A stretch of DNA of 64,000 nt, taken from positions 1 through 64,000 of the forward strand of contig NZ_JALKCG010000008.1 of the NCBI RefSeq assembly GCF_023016525.1, given 5' to 3'. Made by a program: the position numbers and the translations under genes. Below are positions 32,550-39,972 of this stretch, one piece after another (positions within the stretch are counted from its first letter, which is position 1; the number at the start of each line of letters is the position of its first letter). This stretch comes from Ancylobacter koreensis (lineage in GTDB: Bacteria > Pseudomonadota > Alphaproteobacteria > Rhizobiales > Xanthobacteraceae). Below the pieces are notes generated by a model, which searched no databases, was not told the DNA's origin, and saw only the letters and a list, made by a program, of their open reading frames with translations.

Positions 32550-32615
32550 TCGCGTCGCCTCCGGCGGGTTCCAGCCGCGCGCCTCTTCCCCTAACATCGC
32601 GGCGGGGAGAGGCGC

Positions 32616-33026
32616 GTGGCGAATCCATCTATGGAGACCGAGGAGAAGGACGAAGCACCCGCGCAAGCCCCGCGCGACGGGCTGTTCATCCGCGTCTATT
32701 TCGGCGACGGCCGCCATCTCGGCCCCGGCATGATCGACCTGCTGGAGACCATACGCCGCGAACGCTCGATCCTCTCCGCTGCCAAGAAAATGGGCATGAG
32801 CTACCGCCGGGCCTGGCTGCTGGTCGACGAAATCGGCCGCAATTTCCGCGAACCGGTGGTCGAGACCCATCCCGGCCGGCGCGGCCATGGCAGCGAGCTC
32901 ACACCCTTCGGCGAACGGCTGATCGCGCTCTACCGCTCCATCGAGCGCGACAGCGCCCTCGCGAGCCGCGAGGCGGTGGACGAACTGCGCGCCGCCCTCG
33001 CCCCGCCGGGGACGACGCGCGGCTAG
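32616..33026 (+). CDS. ModE-like winged-helix regulator without MOP domains
   Basis: 136 residues from a GTG start with GGGGAGAGGC upstream. The ModE N-terminal winged helix covers most of the protein: GPGMIDLLETIRRERSILSAAKKMGMSYRRAWLLVDEIGRNF, then the wing and LTPFGERLIALYRSIE. The C-terminal molybdate-binding (MOP) domains of full ModE are missing. Located close to modABC, it probably regulates them, either via another molybdate sensor or as a stand-alone repressor. The intervening gene is a small membrane protein. Confidence 0.85.
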   Translation: MANPSMETEEKDEAPAQAPRDGLFIRVYFGDGRHLGPGMIDLLETIRRERSILSAAKKMGMSYRRAWLLVDEIGRNFREPVVETHPGRRGHGSELTPFGERLIALYRSIERDSALASREAVDELRAALAPPGTTRG

Positions 33027-33098
33027 CCGCGCCCCGGTAGCGGGGAACCTTGCGGGCGCTGGCGGGTTGTCGGCGGACACACTCCCGCGCGAGGCGCC

Positions 33099-33293
33099 AT
33101 GCAGACCCTCATCGTCGTCATCCTCATCCTCGTGGTGCTCAGCATCACCGGCTTCTTCGGCCACCGCGCCGGCGGCGTGCGCGGCATCATCGTCGCGCTG
33201 GTGATCGCGCTGCTCATCCTCGCGGTGGTCGGCTTCGTCAGCGACGAGTGGGCGGTCGGCCCCGGCGTCGCGCCGATCTCCACCCCGCCCTGA
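33099..33293 (+). CDS. Small hydrophobic membrane protein of unknown function
   Basis: 64 residues, with two hydrophobic helices (TLIVVILILVVLSITGFFG and GIIVALVIALLILAVVGFV) linked by a short Arg/Gly turn and a Pro-rich tail. It resembles DUF1328-like small membrane proteins in topology but lacks a recognisable motif. It stops three bases before the convergent modC stop codon. Codon use is normal for the window. Confidence 0.6.
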   Translation: MQTLIVVILILVVLSITGFFGHRAGGVRGIIVALVIALLILAVVGFVSDEWAVGPGVAPISTPP

Positions 33294-33296
33294 GGT

Positions 33297-34403
33297 CTAG
33301 GAGTTCGGCCCGCCGAAGCCGGCATGGCGGCTGTCCACCGCCACGCTCTTCACCATCGCCCAAACAGGAAGTCCGGGCCGTAGCCCCAGCCGCTCCACGC
33401 TCTCGCGCGTGACCGTGGAGGAGAGCCTGCCCTCGCCGAGCGCGAGCGTCACATCGGCATAGGGCCCTTCCTGCAGCCGCACCTCTTCCACGGATGCGGG
33501 GAAGAGGTTCAGCATGGAGACGTCCTGCGGCTTCGACAGCGCCAGCGCGACGTCGCGCGAGCGTACCCGCGCGCGCACCGGCGCGCCGACCGGCAGATCG
33601 ACCTGCGGCACGCGCAGCGTACCGCCGGGAAAGGCGAGATCGGAGAGCGCGTAGTCGCCATCGTGCCGGGCCACCACGCAGTCGAGCACGCGCCCGATGT
33701 CGAGCCGGCCGATCACCGGCACCACCTCGGGCAGCGCCATCACCTCGCCGACCGTGCCGAACGCCACCTGCCGGCCCTCGCGCAACACAGCGATGCGGTC
33801 GGCCAGACGCATCACCTCGTCGACCGAATGGCTGACATAGAGCACCGGTAGCCCCATCTCGCCGCGCAGCCGTTCGACATAGGGCAGGATTTCAGCCTTG
33901 CGCGCCTCATCGAGCGCAGCGAGCGGCTCGTCCATCAAGAGCAGGCGCGGCTGCGCCAGCAGGGCCCGGCCGATGGCGACGCGCTGGCGCTCGCCGCCGG
34001 ACAGCGTGTGCGGCCGGCGCGCGAGCAGATGGCCGATGCCGAGCAACTCGACCACCGCGTCGAAGCCGATGCGGCGCGCGACGATGCGCGCACGCCGCTC
34101 GCCATAGCGCAGATTGCCCTCCACCGTGAGGTGCGGGAACAGCCGCGCGTCCTGGAACACATAGCCGGTGCGCCGCGCCTCGATGGGCAGGTCGATGCCG
34201 CGTTCGGAATCGAAGAACACCTCGCCCTCCACCGCGATGCGCCCGGCGTCGGGCCGCACCACGCCGGCCACCGCCTGGATGATGGTGGTCTTGCCCGCGC
34301 CCGAGCGGCCGAACAGCGCCGTGATGCCCGAGCCCGGCGTCGCGAAGCACGCCTCCAGCGCGAAGCCGCCCGGCCGGGCGAGGCGGATATCGATCTCGAT
34401 CAT
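33297..34403 (-). CDS. modC: Molybdate ABC transporter, ATPase
   Basis: 368 residues. ABC domain with Walker A GRSGAGKTTII (about 33-43), signature LSGGERQRVAIGRAL, Walker B LLLMDEPLAALDE and switch His in YVSHSVDEV. A C-terminal MOP/TOBE domain (about 290-350) binds oxyanion and is typical of ModC. It is preceded by modB with 8 bases between. It energises molybdate import with ModA and ModB. Confidence 0.95.
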   Translation of the reverse strand: MIEIDIRLARPGGFALEACFATPGSGITALFGRSGAGKTTIIQAVAGVVRPDAGRIAVEGEVFFDSERGIDLPIEARRTGYVFQDARLFPHLTVEGNLRYGERRARIVARRIGFDAVVELLGIGHLLARRPHTLSGGERQRVAIGRALLAQPRLLLMDEPLAALDEARKAEILPYVERLRGEMGLPVLYVSHSVDEVMRLADRIAVLREGRQVAFGTVGEVMALPEVVPVIGRLDIGRVLDCVVARHDGDYALSDLAFPGGTLRVPQVDLPVGAPVRARVRSRDVALALSKPQDVSMLNLFPASVEEVRLQEGPYADVTLALGEGRLSSTVTRESVERLGLRPGLPVWAMVKSVAVDSRHAGFGGPNS

Positions 34404-34411
34404 GCCGCCCC

Positions 34412-35101
34412 TCACGCCCGCCCGAGCAGGGCGCGGATGCGCCGGTCGACGAGGCTCGCCAGCAGCAGCGCGCCCAGCGCGAGCAGGATGGAGACCACGG
34501 TCAGCCGCAGCGCCATCGCGTCGCCGTCCGGCATGTGGGTGGCGCTGTAGATGGCCAGCGGGATGGTGCGGGTCTGGCCCTCGATATTGGAGACGAAGGT
34601 GATGGTGGCGCCGAACTCGCCCAGTGCCGAGGCGATGGCGAGCAACGCGCCGGAGAGGATGCCTGGCAGCATCAGCGGCAGCGTCACCGAGAAGAACACG
34701 TCGATGCGCGAGGCGCCGAGCGTGCGTGCCGCCACCTCCAGCCCCCGGTCGACCGCCTCCAGCGCGAGGCGGATGGCATTGACGGTGAGCGGGAAGCTCA
34801 CCACGGCTGCGGCCACCGTCGCGCCCGCCGTGGTGAAGATCAGCTTTATGCCGAACCAGGCGTCGAGATACTGCCCGATGAAGCCGCGCGCGCCGAGGCT
34901 GATGAGCAGGAGATAGCCGACCACCACCTTGGGCAGCACCAGCGGCAGGTAGACGAGGCCGTCGAGAAGCCCGCGTCCGGGGAAGCGTCCGCGCGCCAGC
35001 AGCCACGCCGTGGCGACGGCAACCGGCAGGCTCCAGAAGGTGGCCCAGAAGGCGACCTTGAGGCTCAGCAGGACGGCGGTCCATTCCTCGGGAGTGAGCA
35101 T
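34412..35101 (-). CDS. modB: Molybdate ABC transporter, permease
   Basis: 229 residues with five or six membrane helices, the ATP-binding-protein interaction loop EVAARTLGASRIDVFFSVTLP and the ModB pattern GEFGATITFVSNIEGQTRTIPLAIY. The start MLTPEEW matches family members; an earlier in-frame ATG at 35164 would lie inside an intergenic repeat and is rejected. Between modA and modB there is a palindromic repeat element of about 90 bases. Confidence 0.94.
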   Translation of the reverse strand: MLTPEEWTAVLLSLKVAFWATFWSLPVAVATAWLLARGRFPGRGLLDGLVYLPLVLPKVVVGYLLLISLGARGFIGQYLDAWFGIKLIFTTAGATVAAAVVSFPLTVNAIRLALEAVDRGLEVAARTLGASRIDVFFSVTLPLMLPGILSGALLAIASALGEFGATITFVSNIEGQTRTIPLAIYSATHMPDGDAMALRLTVVSILLALGALLLASLVDRRIRALLGRA

Positions 35102-35119
35102 GCGTTTGTTTCCACCGGC

Positions 35120-35210
35120 GTCATCCCGGACGCGCGGAACGCGCGATCCGGGATCGGACGCCATTCTGGAAGCGATCCCGGCTCTGCGCTACGCTTCGGC
35201 CGGGATGATG
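35120..35210. repeat. Dispersed palindromic intergenic repeat, copy C (inverted)
   Basis: It reads GTCATCCCGGACGCGCGGAA at the left and GGCCGGGATGATG at the right. Its complement aligns with copies at 11556-11640 and 63762-63850 (shared CATCCCGGCCG-AGCG-AGCGCAGAGCCGGGATCG). It lies inside the mod operon between modA and modB, where the RNA can fold into a long hairpin. Confidence 0.8.
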
Positions 35211-35240
35211 TCGTGACGGACGGTCTGAATTTTCAGACGC

Positions 35241-36038
35241 TCACTTCACCACGAAGCCGTACTTCGCGTACACCGCCTTGGCCTCGGGACCCGTCAGGAA
35301 GTCGAAGAACGCCTTCGTCGCGGGCGTGTCCTGGCCCTTCACAATCTCGAACGGGTACTCGACCGGCGGGTGGCTGTCGGCCGGGAAGGTGGCGATCACC
35401 TTCACATTCTTCGCGATGGCCGCGTCGGTGGAATAGACGATGCCGGCGGCGGCCTCGCCACGCTCGACGAGCGCCAGTGCCGCGCGCACGCTCTCGGCGC
35501 CGACGATGCGCTCGCGCAGCTTGTCCCACTGGCCGAGAGTGGTCAGCGCGGTCTTGGCGTAGATGCCGATCGGCACGCTGTCGGTGAGGCCGGTGGCGAT
35601 CTTGCCGTCGGCGCCGAGGAAGGCGAGCCAGTCGAACGATTTGTCGATGGTCACGTCCTTCGCCTTGTCGGCCGGAGCGATCAGCACGAGGCTGTTGCCG
35701 ATGGGGGTGACGCGGGTCGCCTTGAGGGTCAGGTCCCGGCCCTCGGCGTAGTCCATCCACTTGTTGTCGGCGGAGGCGAAGATGGCGGCGGGCGCCCCGG
35801 CCTCAAGCTGCTTTGCGAGCGCCGAGGAGGCGGCGAAGGAGAAGGTCACGTCCTTGCCGGTCTTCTCCTTGTAGAGCTTGCCGATGTCCTGAAAGGCATT
35901 GGTCAGGCTGGCGGCGGCAAACACCGTCGGCGCGGCCTCCTGCGCACGCAGGCCGGCAGGCGCGAGGGCGGTGCCAACTAGCGCGGCGAAGGCGACCAGC
36001 GCCGAGGCGCGGCTCAGGAATTGACGACGAGACGACAT
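35241..36038 (-). CDS. modA: Molybdate ABC transporter, substrate-binding protein
   Basis: 265 residues. An N-terminal twin-arginine-like RRQFLSRASALVAFAALVG export signal precedes a ModA domain. Signatures are TVFAAASLTNAFQDIGKLY, SFAASSALAKQLEAGAPA and IFASADNKWMDYAE, with the oxyanion-binding Ser residues in AAASL and ASSAL, and VPIGIYAKTAL later. It is the first gene of modABC, downstream of two operator-like palindromes. Confidence 0.95.
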   Translation of the reverse strand: MSSRRQFLSRASALVAFAALVGTALAPAGLRAQEAAPTVFAAASLTNAFQDIGKLYKEKTGKDVTFSFAASSALAKQLEAGAPAAIFASADNKWMDYAEGRDLTLKATRVTPIGNSLVLIAPADKAKDVTIDKSFDWLAFLGADGKIATGLTDSVPIGIYAKTALTTLGQWDKLRERIVGAESVRAALALVERGEAAAGIVYSTDAAIAKNVKVIATFPADSHPPVEYPFEIVKGQDTPATKAFFDFLTGPEAKAVYAKYGFVVK

Positions 36039-36056
36039 GGCGCGGCTCCCTCTTTC

Positions 36057-36095
36057 GTATATCCGCTGATATACATGTATCCGTCCATATACATG
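36057..36095. promoter_or_regulatory. Two ModE-like palindromes in front of modA
   Basis: GTATATC-CGCT-GATATAC (36057-36074) is a perfect 7-bp inverted repeat. It is followed directly by CATGTAT-N8-ATACATG (36074-36095), also perfect. Both have the TATA-rich half-sites typical of ModE boxes, lying 19-57 bases upstream of the modA start codon, where they would cover the promoter. Confidence 0.7.
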
Positions 36096-36214
36096 AATAC
36101 CCGGTGGATGCCAGAGGTGATCCGCGCGGCGTGGCTGGGGGCGGACCGGCAGCCCTCAGGCCGCCTCGTGGCGGCTCGTGCGAGGAGATTGCGATGGGCC
36201 TGTCGAGCCCATCA

Positions 36215-36589
36215 TCAGTCGAGGGAGCGCAGATAGGCCACGATGTCGGAAGCCTCCTGCGGACTCAGCGGGCTCAGCGCCATCTTGGTACCCGGCACGA
36301 CCCCGACCGGATTCTGGATAAAGCTGGCGAGTTGCTCCGGCGCCCAGCTTATGCCGGACGCTTTGAGGGCCGGCGAGTAGTCATAACCGGGGTAGCCGCC
36401 GGCCTTTCGGCCGATGACCCCCAGCAGCGGCGGGCCAATGCCTTCGCTTCGGCTCTTCAGACTGTGACAGGGCGAGCAATTGACCGCCAGCTTTTCGCCG
36501 CGCGCCACGGCCTGCCGGTCGGGCTCCGGCTCGCCGCCACATGCCGCGAGAGCCAGCCCGAGTGTTCCGAACGCCAGGAATTTTCGCAC
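36215..36589 (-). CDS. Lipoprotein class I cytochrome c
   Basis: 124 residues from a GTG start. The N-terminus is a lipoprotein signal (VRKFLAFGTLGLALAAC, lipobox LAAC at about residues 14-17). It is followed by one haem c site CSPCH (about residues 40-44) and a C-terminal axial Met in GTKMALSPLS, then EASDIVAYLRSLD. It resembles monohaem class I cytochromes acting as electron acceptors for membrane-bound dehydrogenases. It is the last gene of an operon with a GMC oxidoreductase, so it is the likely electron acceptor. No strong ribosome site is seen; a TTG at 36603 is an alternative start. Confidence 0.85.
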   Translation of the reverse strand: MRKFLAFGTLGLALAACGGEPEPDRQAVARGEKLAVNCSPCHSLKSRSEGIGPPLLGVIGRKAGGYPGYDYSPALKASGISWAPEQLASFIQNPVGVVPGTKMALSPLSPQEASDIVAYLRSLD

Positions 36590-36618
36590 GACGGTTTGCC
36601 CCAAATAAAAGTAGCCGG

Positions 36619-36849
36619 TCAGGAGGCCGTCGCACGGCGCCGGCACAACAGTGTGCATGCGAAGGCATGAAGAATGGCGAGGATGAATAACGCCAGCCCC
36701 GGTCCGGCAAACAGCCCGAAGAAGACGGCTAGCGCAAGCAGCGTGAGCGCGATGCTGGCGTACAGAGACAAGCCCACGCCGCACACGAGATAGACTCCCA
36801 CCGGCGGCAGCACGAGGCTGAACAACATGCCGAGAAGTCGCAACATCAT
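36619..36849 (-). CDS. Pmp3/YqaE-like small membrane protein
   Basis: 76 residues with two hydrophobic segments. It shows the LPPVGVYL motif (about residues 15-22) followed by ASIALTLL, and later ILAILHAF, the pattern of the Pmp3/YqaE (proteolipid) family, although the typical GPGIIHA linker is altered to FAGPGLALFILAILHA and the protein is longer than usual (50-60). Members influence membrane potential and stress tolerance. It lies 24 bases after the GMC gene and 29 before the cytochrome gene, so it is part of the same operon. Confidence 0.7.
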   Translation of the reverse strand: MMLRLLGMLFSLVLPPVGVYLVCGVGLSLYASIALTLLALAVFFGLFAGPGLALFILAILHAFACTLLCRRRATAS

Positions 36850-36873
36850 GGAGCCGGTCCGGTAGAAAAGAGT

Positions 36874-38460
36874 TCAGGCCTGCAGATCGGCCACGATCCG
36901 ATCCGCCAGCCGGAGGGAGAAACCTATGATCATCATGGTTGGCCCGGAATAGCCCGCCGTGGGGAAGGTTGAACTGCCACCGATGTAGAGATTCGCGACA
37001 TTGTGAACCCGGCAATCCCCATTGACCACGCCGTCCGCCGGTGTGTCGCTCATGCGGGTTGTGCCTATGTGGTGATAATGCCCGGAGACGCGGCTCTTCA
37101 CCAGTTCCGGCGTGATCTCCTCGATCTCGGCGCGGCCATACCCCAGCGCGGAGAACTCGTTGACCAGATACTCCTGCCCGCGCCGGAAGCTGTCGATATC
37201 ATGCTCGTTGATCTGCCAGTCGAGATCGGCGATCGCGCTGCCAAGCGCGTCCTTGCGGTCAGAAATGACGATACGCGAATGGGGATTGGGTGCCTGTTCC
37301 AGCCGGTGCTCGAGCTTGTAGTAGCGCGGCAGGGGATAGGGCAGCATGTCCTGATAGGTCGCAGCCTGCGCCGCCACGCCGTGAATGTCACTGAGCACAT
37401 TGGCGACATCCTTCAGAAACCGGACATCCCCCGGCTCGAAGAGTCCGTAACGAATGTTCCGAACGGACTCGCCGATATCTTCGTCGAAATACACTGGATT
37501 GAATCGGCAATAATACTGAAGCAAATTTTCCTTGCGCAGGAAATCATCTTTGAATCCGACATTTAGATTCAGATTGTTCCGTTCCGTAAAGCGCTTGTCG
37601 TAGATCAGCGGAAATGTCGGGCTCGGAATGAAGCGGGACGCGAATATATGCGTGTGATCCATGAAATAGCGCCCCACGCACCCGCTCTCATTGCCGATTC
37701 CAACGTTCATGACGTCGTTCGACACCAGCAGGAGGCGCGCATTCTCAATGGCGTGGCAGCAGAGCACGGTGATCTTCGCCTTTACCCGAATCTTCCGACC
37801 GGTCAGCGTCGCGCAGTCGACCGCCTCCACCCGGCTGCCATCGGCGGCGAGCCGCACATGCACCGCGTTGAGGTGATGATAGACGGTGAGGTTGCCGGTG
37901 CTTCCCAGCGGTTCGCGGTAGATCTTCCCCAGCCTGATGTCGCGGGCCACCTGGAAAACCTTGGTCTCCAGCACCTCGGACCGGCCGTCCGCCAGCTCGT
38001 CGCTGGAGAGCCCCAGGCTTTCGACAAAGAGCCCGACGTCGAAAAAGTCACCGGAAATGCCCAGGGACTCAGCGGCAGAGCGAATATAGGGCTCTACTTC
38101 CTGCGGCGTGACGGGCCATTTCGGCAGGCCCAGAACGGGCCGCCCCTCATAGTCGATGGCGTCGTTGGCCCGGCAGAAGCCGCTCCAGTGGTTCGTCGTT
38201 CCGCCGAAATAGCGCAGGCGGCAGGCCGCCAGATTGTAATAGGGAAGGCCGAGCTGGTTCCCGAAATAGAGGCTCTGCGTCTCGCCCTCCAGATCGAAGC
38301 CGCCCGCTTCGATCAGAGCCACGCCGCCGATCTTTCTGGAGAGCTCCCGCGCAAGGGTAAGGCCAGCAGCGCCGGCGCCGAAAATGGCGACCGAAGCCTC
38401 GATTTCCTCGCCAACCTCCGATCCGCGCGCATCGATGTATCCGGCAGCCATCTGTCCCAA
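36874..38460 (-). CDS. GMC-family FAD oxidoreductase (large dehydrogenase subunit)
   Basis: 528 residues. The N-terminal FAD dinucleotide fold has GAGAAGLTLARELS (about 28-41) and ALIEAGG. GGTTNHWSGFCR (about 88-99) is the second FAD contact. Further marks are HYHHIGTTRMSD near residue 467 and the C-terminal GGSSTFPTAGYSGPTMMI with the catalytic histidine region. It resembles sugar or polyol dehydrogenases (fructose or gluconate dehydrogenase large subunits) that work with a small Tat-borne subunit and a cytochrome c. It has no signal peptide of its own, consistent with export by hitch-hiking on the Tat protein encoded 12 bases upstream. Base composition is unusually AT-rich in 37440-37700 (24 G/C of 60 in 37501-37560). 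Substrate unknown. Confidence 0.82.
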   Translation of the reverse strand: MGQMAAGYIDARGSEVGEEIEASVAIFGAGAAGLTLARELSRKIGGVALIEAGGFDLEGETQSLYFGNQLGLPYYNLAACRLRYFGGTTNHWSGFCRANDAIDYEGRPVLGLPKWPVTPQEVEPYIRSAAESLGISGDFFDVGLFVESLGLSSDELADGRSEVLETKVFQVARDIRLGKIYREPLGSTGNLTVYHHLNAVHVRLAADGSRVEAVDCATLTGRKIRVKAKITVLCCHAIENARLLLVSNDVMNVGIGNESGCVGRYFMDHTHIFASRFIPSPTFPLIYDKRFTERNNLNLNVGFKDDFLRKENLLQYYCRFNPVYFDEDIGESVRNIRYGLFEPGDVRFLKDVANVLSDIHGVAAQAATYQDMLPYPLPRYYKLEHRLEQAPNPHSRIVISDRKDALGSAIADLDWQINEHDIDSFRRGQEYLVNEFSALGYGRAEIEEITPELVKSRVSGHYHHIGTTRMSDTPADGVVNGDCRVHNVANLYIGGSSTFPTAGYSGPTMMIIGFSLRLADRIVADLQA

Positions 38461-38472
38461 GGTCCCGCAGGT

Positions 38473-38838
38473 TCACGCCTGCCCGGGCCGGGCAGCGAGC
38501 AGGAACAGCACTACCTCGGTGCGGGCGAAACTAACCCCGCCGACCCGTGTGACACGTCCGGAGCGGAAATCGTCGGCAAGCCGGAGCTCCAGCTCTTCGC
38601 CGACGACGCCGGCAAGGCCCGCCCGCACGCTGCCGAACCGGCGCAGCAGGAGATTGCCCTCCTCGTCCAGAACCGCAAGCTCGGCAGATGGAAGCTCCAG
38701 CCGCACCCGTGCACCCAGCCGCGCCCATGAGGCGCTCGCGAAGTGCGCTTCCCAGCTGCGGGCGGAAGCAGGGGCGCCGACGGCCAGGGTTCCGAGGGAG
38801 GAAGCTGCAAGCTTCAGGAACAGACGCCGCTCGATCAT
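38473..38838 (-). CDS. Small Tat-exported protein, candidate accessory subunit of the GMC dehydrogenase
   Basis: 121 residues. The N-terminus is a twin-arginine signal (ERRLFLKLAASSLGTLAVG, about residues 3-21, cleavage near PASARS). The mature part is a beta-strand-rich domain (WEAHFASASWARLGARVRL, LAVLDEEGNLLL, RVTRVGGVSFARTEVVLFLLAARP) that I do not recognise. It is the first gene of the operon, 12 bases before the GMC gene. In fructose and gluconate dehydrogenases a small Tat-signal subunit precedes the large subunit, so by analogy it may carry the GMC enzyme across the membrane. Homology to those small subunits is not evident. Confidence 0.65.
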   Translation of the reverse strand: MIERRLFLKLAASSLGTLAVGAPASARSWEAHFASASWARLGARVRLELPSAELAVLDEEGNLLLRRFGSVRAGLAGVVGEELELRLADDFRSGRVTRVGGVSFARTEVVLFLLAARPGQA

Positions 38839-39136
38839 CGACTCCCCTGGCGTTCGCGGAACCGCTATCGCACGAGCTGCGGCACGCTTAACTCAACACC
38901 GACACGGCGATCGTCGACGCCTGTCACCTTCGGCACCAGCCCGGCGGTCATGCCGAGTGACGTTACGTCGGTGGACCGCTGCCATTCAACCCCTCCCGTT
39001 GCCCGAAGGTGTCCTGACAGTCTCCTGCCCACGGCTTTTCGCACCCCAGCCGATACCGTACAAGAATCCCTTCCACTTGCCGTCCGCCATCTTGGCGGGC
39101 CGCTATTGGCAGTTCCCAAGGGTACTGGCCTTCGCC
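38839..39136. other. Gap with a possible gene remnant
   Basis: About 300 bases without a convincing gene. On the minus strand an 84-codon frame (39119-38865) ends TGVDDRRVGVELSVPQLVR. That C-terminal part has protein-like composition, but the N-terminal half is Arg/Ser/Gly-rich and lacks a ribosome site. It may be the remains of a larger gene or the true upstream gene of the GMC operon with an unrecognised start. Confidence 0.4.
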
Positions 39137-39376
39137 TCAGTCGATCATGCCGGTGTGGCGGGCGGTGTCGGCGGCGACCTGTTCGGCGACGCCGACGAGT
39201 TCCCAGGCGGGGATGTCGCCGTCCCGGCCGAAGGTGATCTGCGGCCCGCGGCTGACCACGCGGCGCCCGTCACCATCGTGGACGAGCGCGAATTCGTAGA
39301 TGTGGTGGGCGACGCGATGCATCACGCGCACGGTGGAAGGCGAGAGCGTAACGACGTCGAAGTCGGCATGCGGCAT
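39137..39376 (-). CDS. Small protein of unknown function
   Basis: 79 residues. MPHADFDVVTLSPSTVRVMHRV is followed by AHHIYEFALVHDGDG and RGPQITFGRDGDIPAW; no known domain is recognised. GGAGGGAAC directly precedes the ATG, a strong ribosome site, which is why this start is chosen rather than the earlier in-frame ATG at 39487. Codon use fits the window. The predicted protein is soluble, acidic at the C-terminus and without a signal peptide. Confidence 0.65.
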   Translation of the reverse strand: MPHADFDVVTLSPSTVRVMHRVAHHIYEFALVHDGDGRRVVSRGPQITFGRDGDIPAWELVGVAEQVAADTARHTGMID

Positions 39377-39614
39377 GTTCGTTCCCTCCCTGTCCGGCCC
39401 GTCTTGGCGGGCTCCGTGGCCGCTTCGGCGGCTCGATGACATGCCCCAGCGGCATATAGCGTGGGGTATCCCGGAACTTTCGTCCAATCGTCACGTTGGG
39501 ACAATCGAAATCTGCGTGCGGGCTGGATTTCCGGGGAAAACGGTACCTTCGTGCCGGCCTGGTGCCCGCATGCGTCCCTGCCCGCCTGAGGGCGCCCACC
39601 GGGAGACGCGACAC

Positions 39615-39917
39615 ATGCGCCGCACCACCCTCATGATCATCGCCGCCATCGTCCTCGTCTTCGCGGCCTATGCGGCCGTTCAGTATTCGGGCCGCATGAC
39701 GACGCAACCGACCGAGAACCCGACGCCGCCCGCCGCGACCACGCCGGCCGTGCCCCCGGCGGCCGATCCCGTCACGCCGCCCCCGCCGGCGCCCGACACC
39801 ATGACGCCGCCGCCGGCCGACACGCCCGCGACGCCGGCGCCCGCGACGCCGGAAACGCCCCCGCCGGCCGCTCCGGCCCCCGACGCTCCAGCCCCGGCCG
39901 CGCCCACCACGCCGTGA
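39615..39917 (+). CDS. Membrane-anchored proline/alanine-rich protein
   Basis: 100 residues. A short basic start and one hydrophobic helix (TLMIIAAIVLVFAAYAAVQY, about 5-24) are followed by a long Pro/Ala/Thr/Asp-rich tail of low complexity. A GGGAGACG ribosome site precedes the ATG at 39615. Such proteins are probably single-pass inner-membrane proteins with a disordered periplasmic tail. Function unknown; the composition has no family signature. Confidence 0.6.
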   Translation: MRRTTLMIIAAIVLVFAAYAAVQYSGRMTTQPTENPTPPAATTPAVPPAADPVTPPPPAPDTMTPPPADTPATPAPATPETPPPAAPAPDAPAPAAPTTP

Positions 39918-39927
39918 CGGGACCTGA

Positions 39928-39956
39928 CCGCCGCGTCCGCCCCACGGGCGCGGCGG
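39928..39956. terminator. Hairpin between the convergent small-protein and glgX-malQ genes
   Basis: CCGCCGCG (39928-39935) pairs with CGCGGCGG (39949-39956), with an inner GCCC/GGGC extension. It lies between the convergent stop codons at 39917 and 39973. No U-tract on either strand, so confidence as a terminator is moderate. Confidence 0.5.
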
Positions 39957-39972
39957 CCACGATGCCCGGCGA

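Noticed and set aside
30342-33164. A 940-codon minus-strand frame opposite the copper/PepSY/ModE genes
   Set aside because: His/Arg/Gly-rich, no domain; the plus strand has ribosome sites, signal peptides and family motifs.
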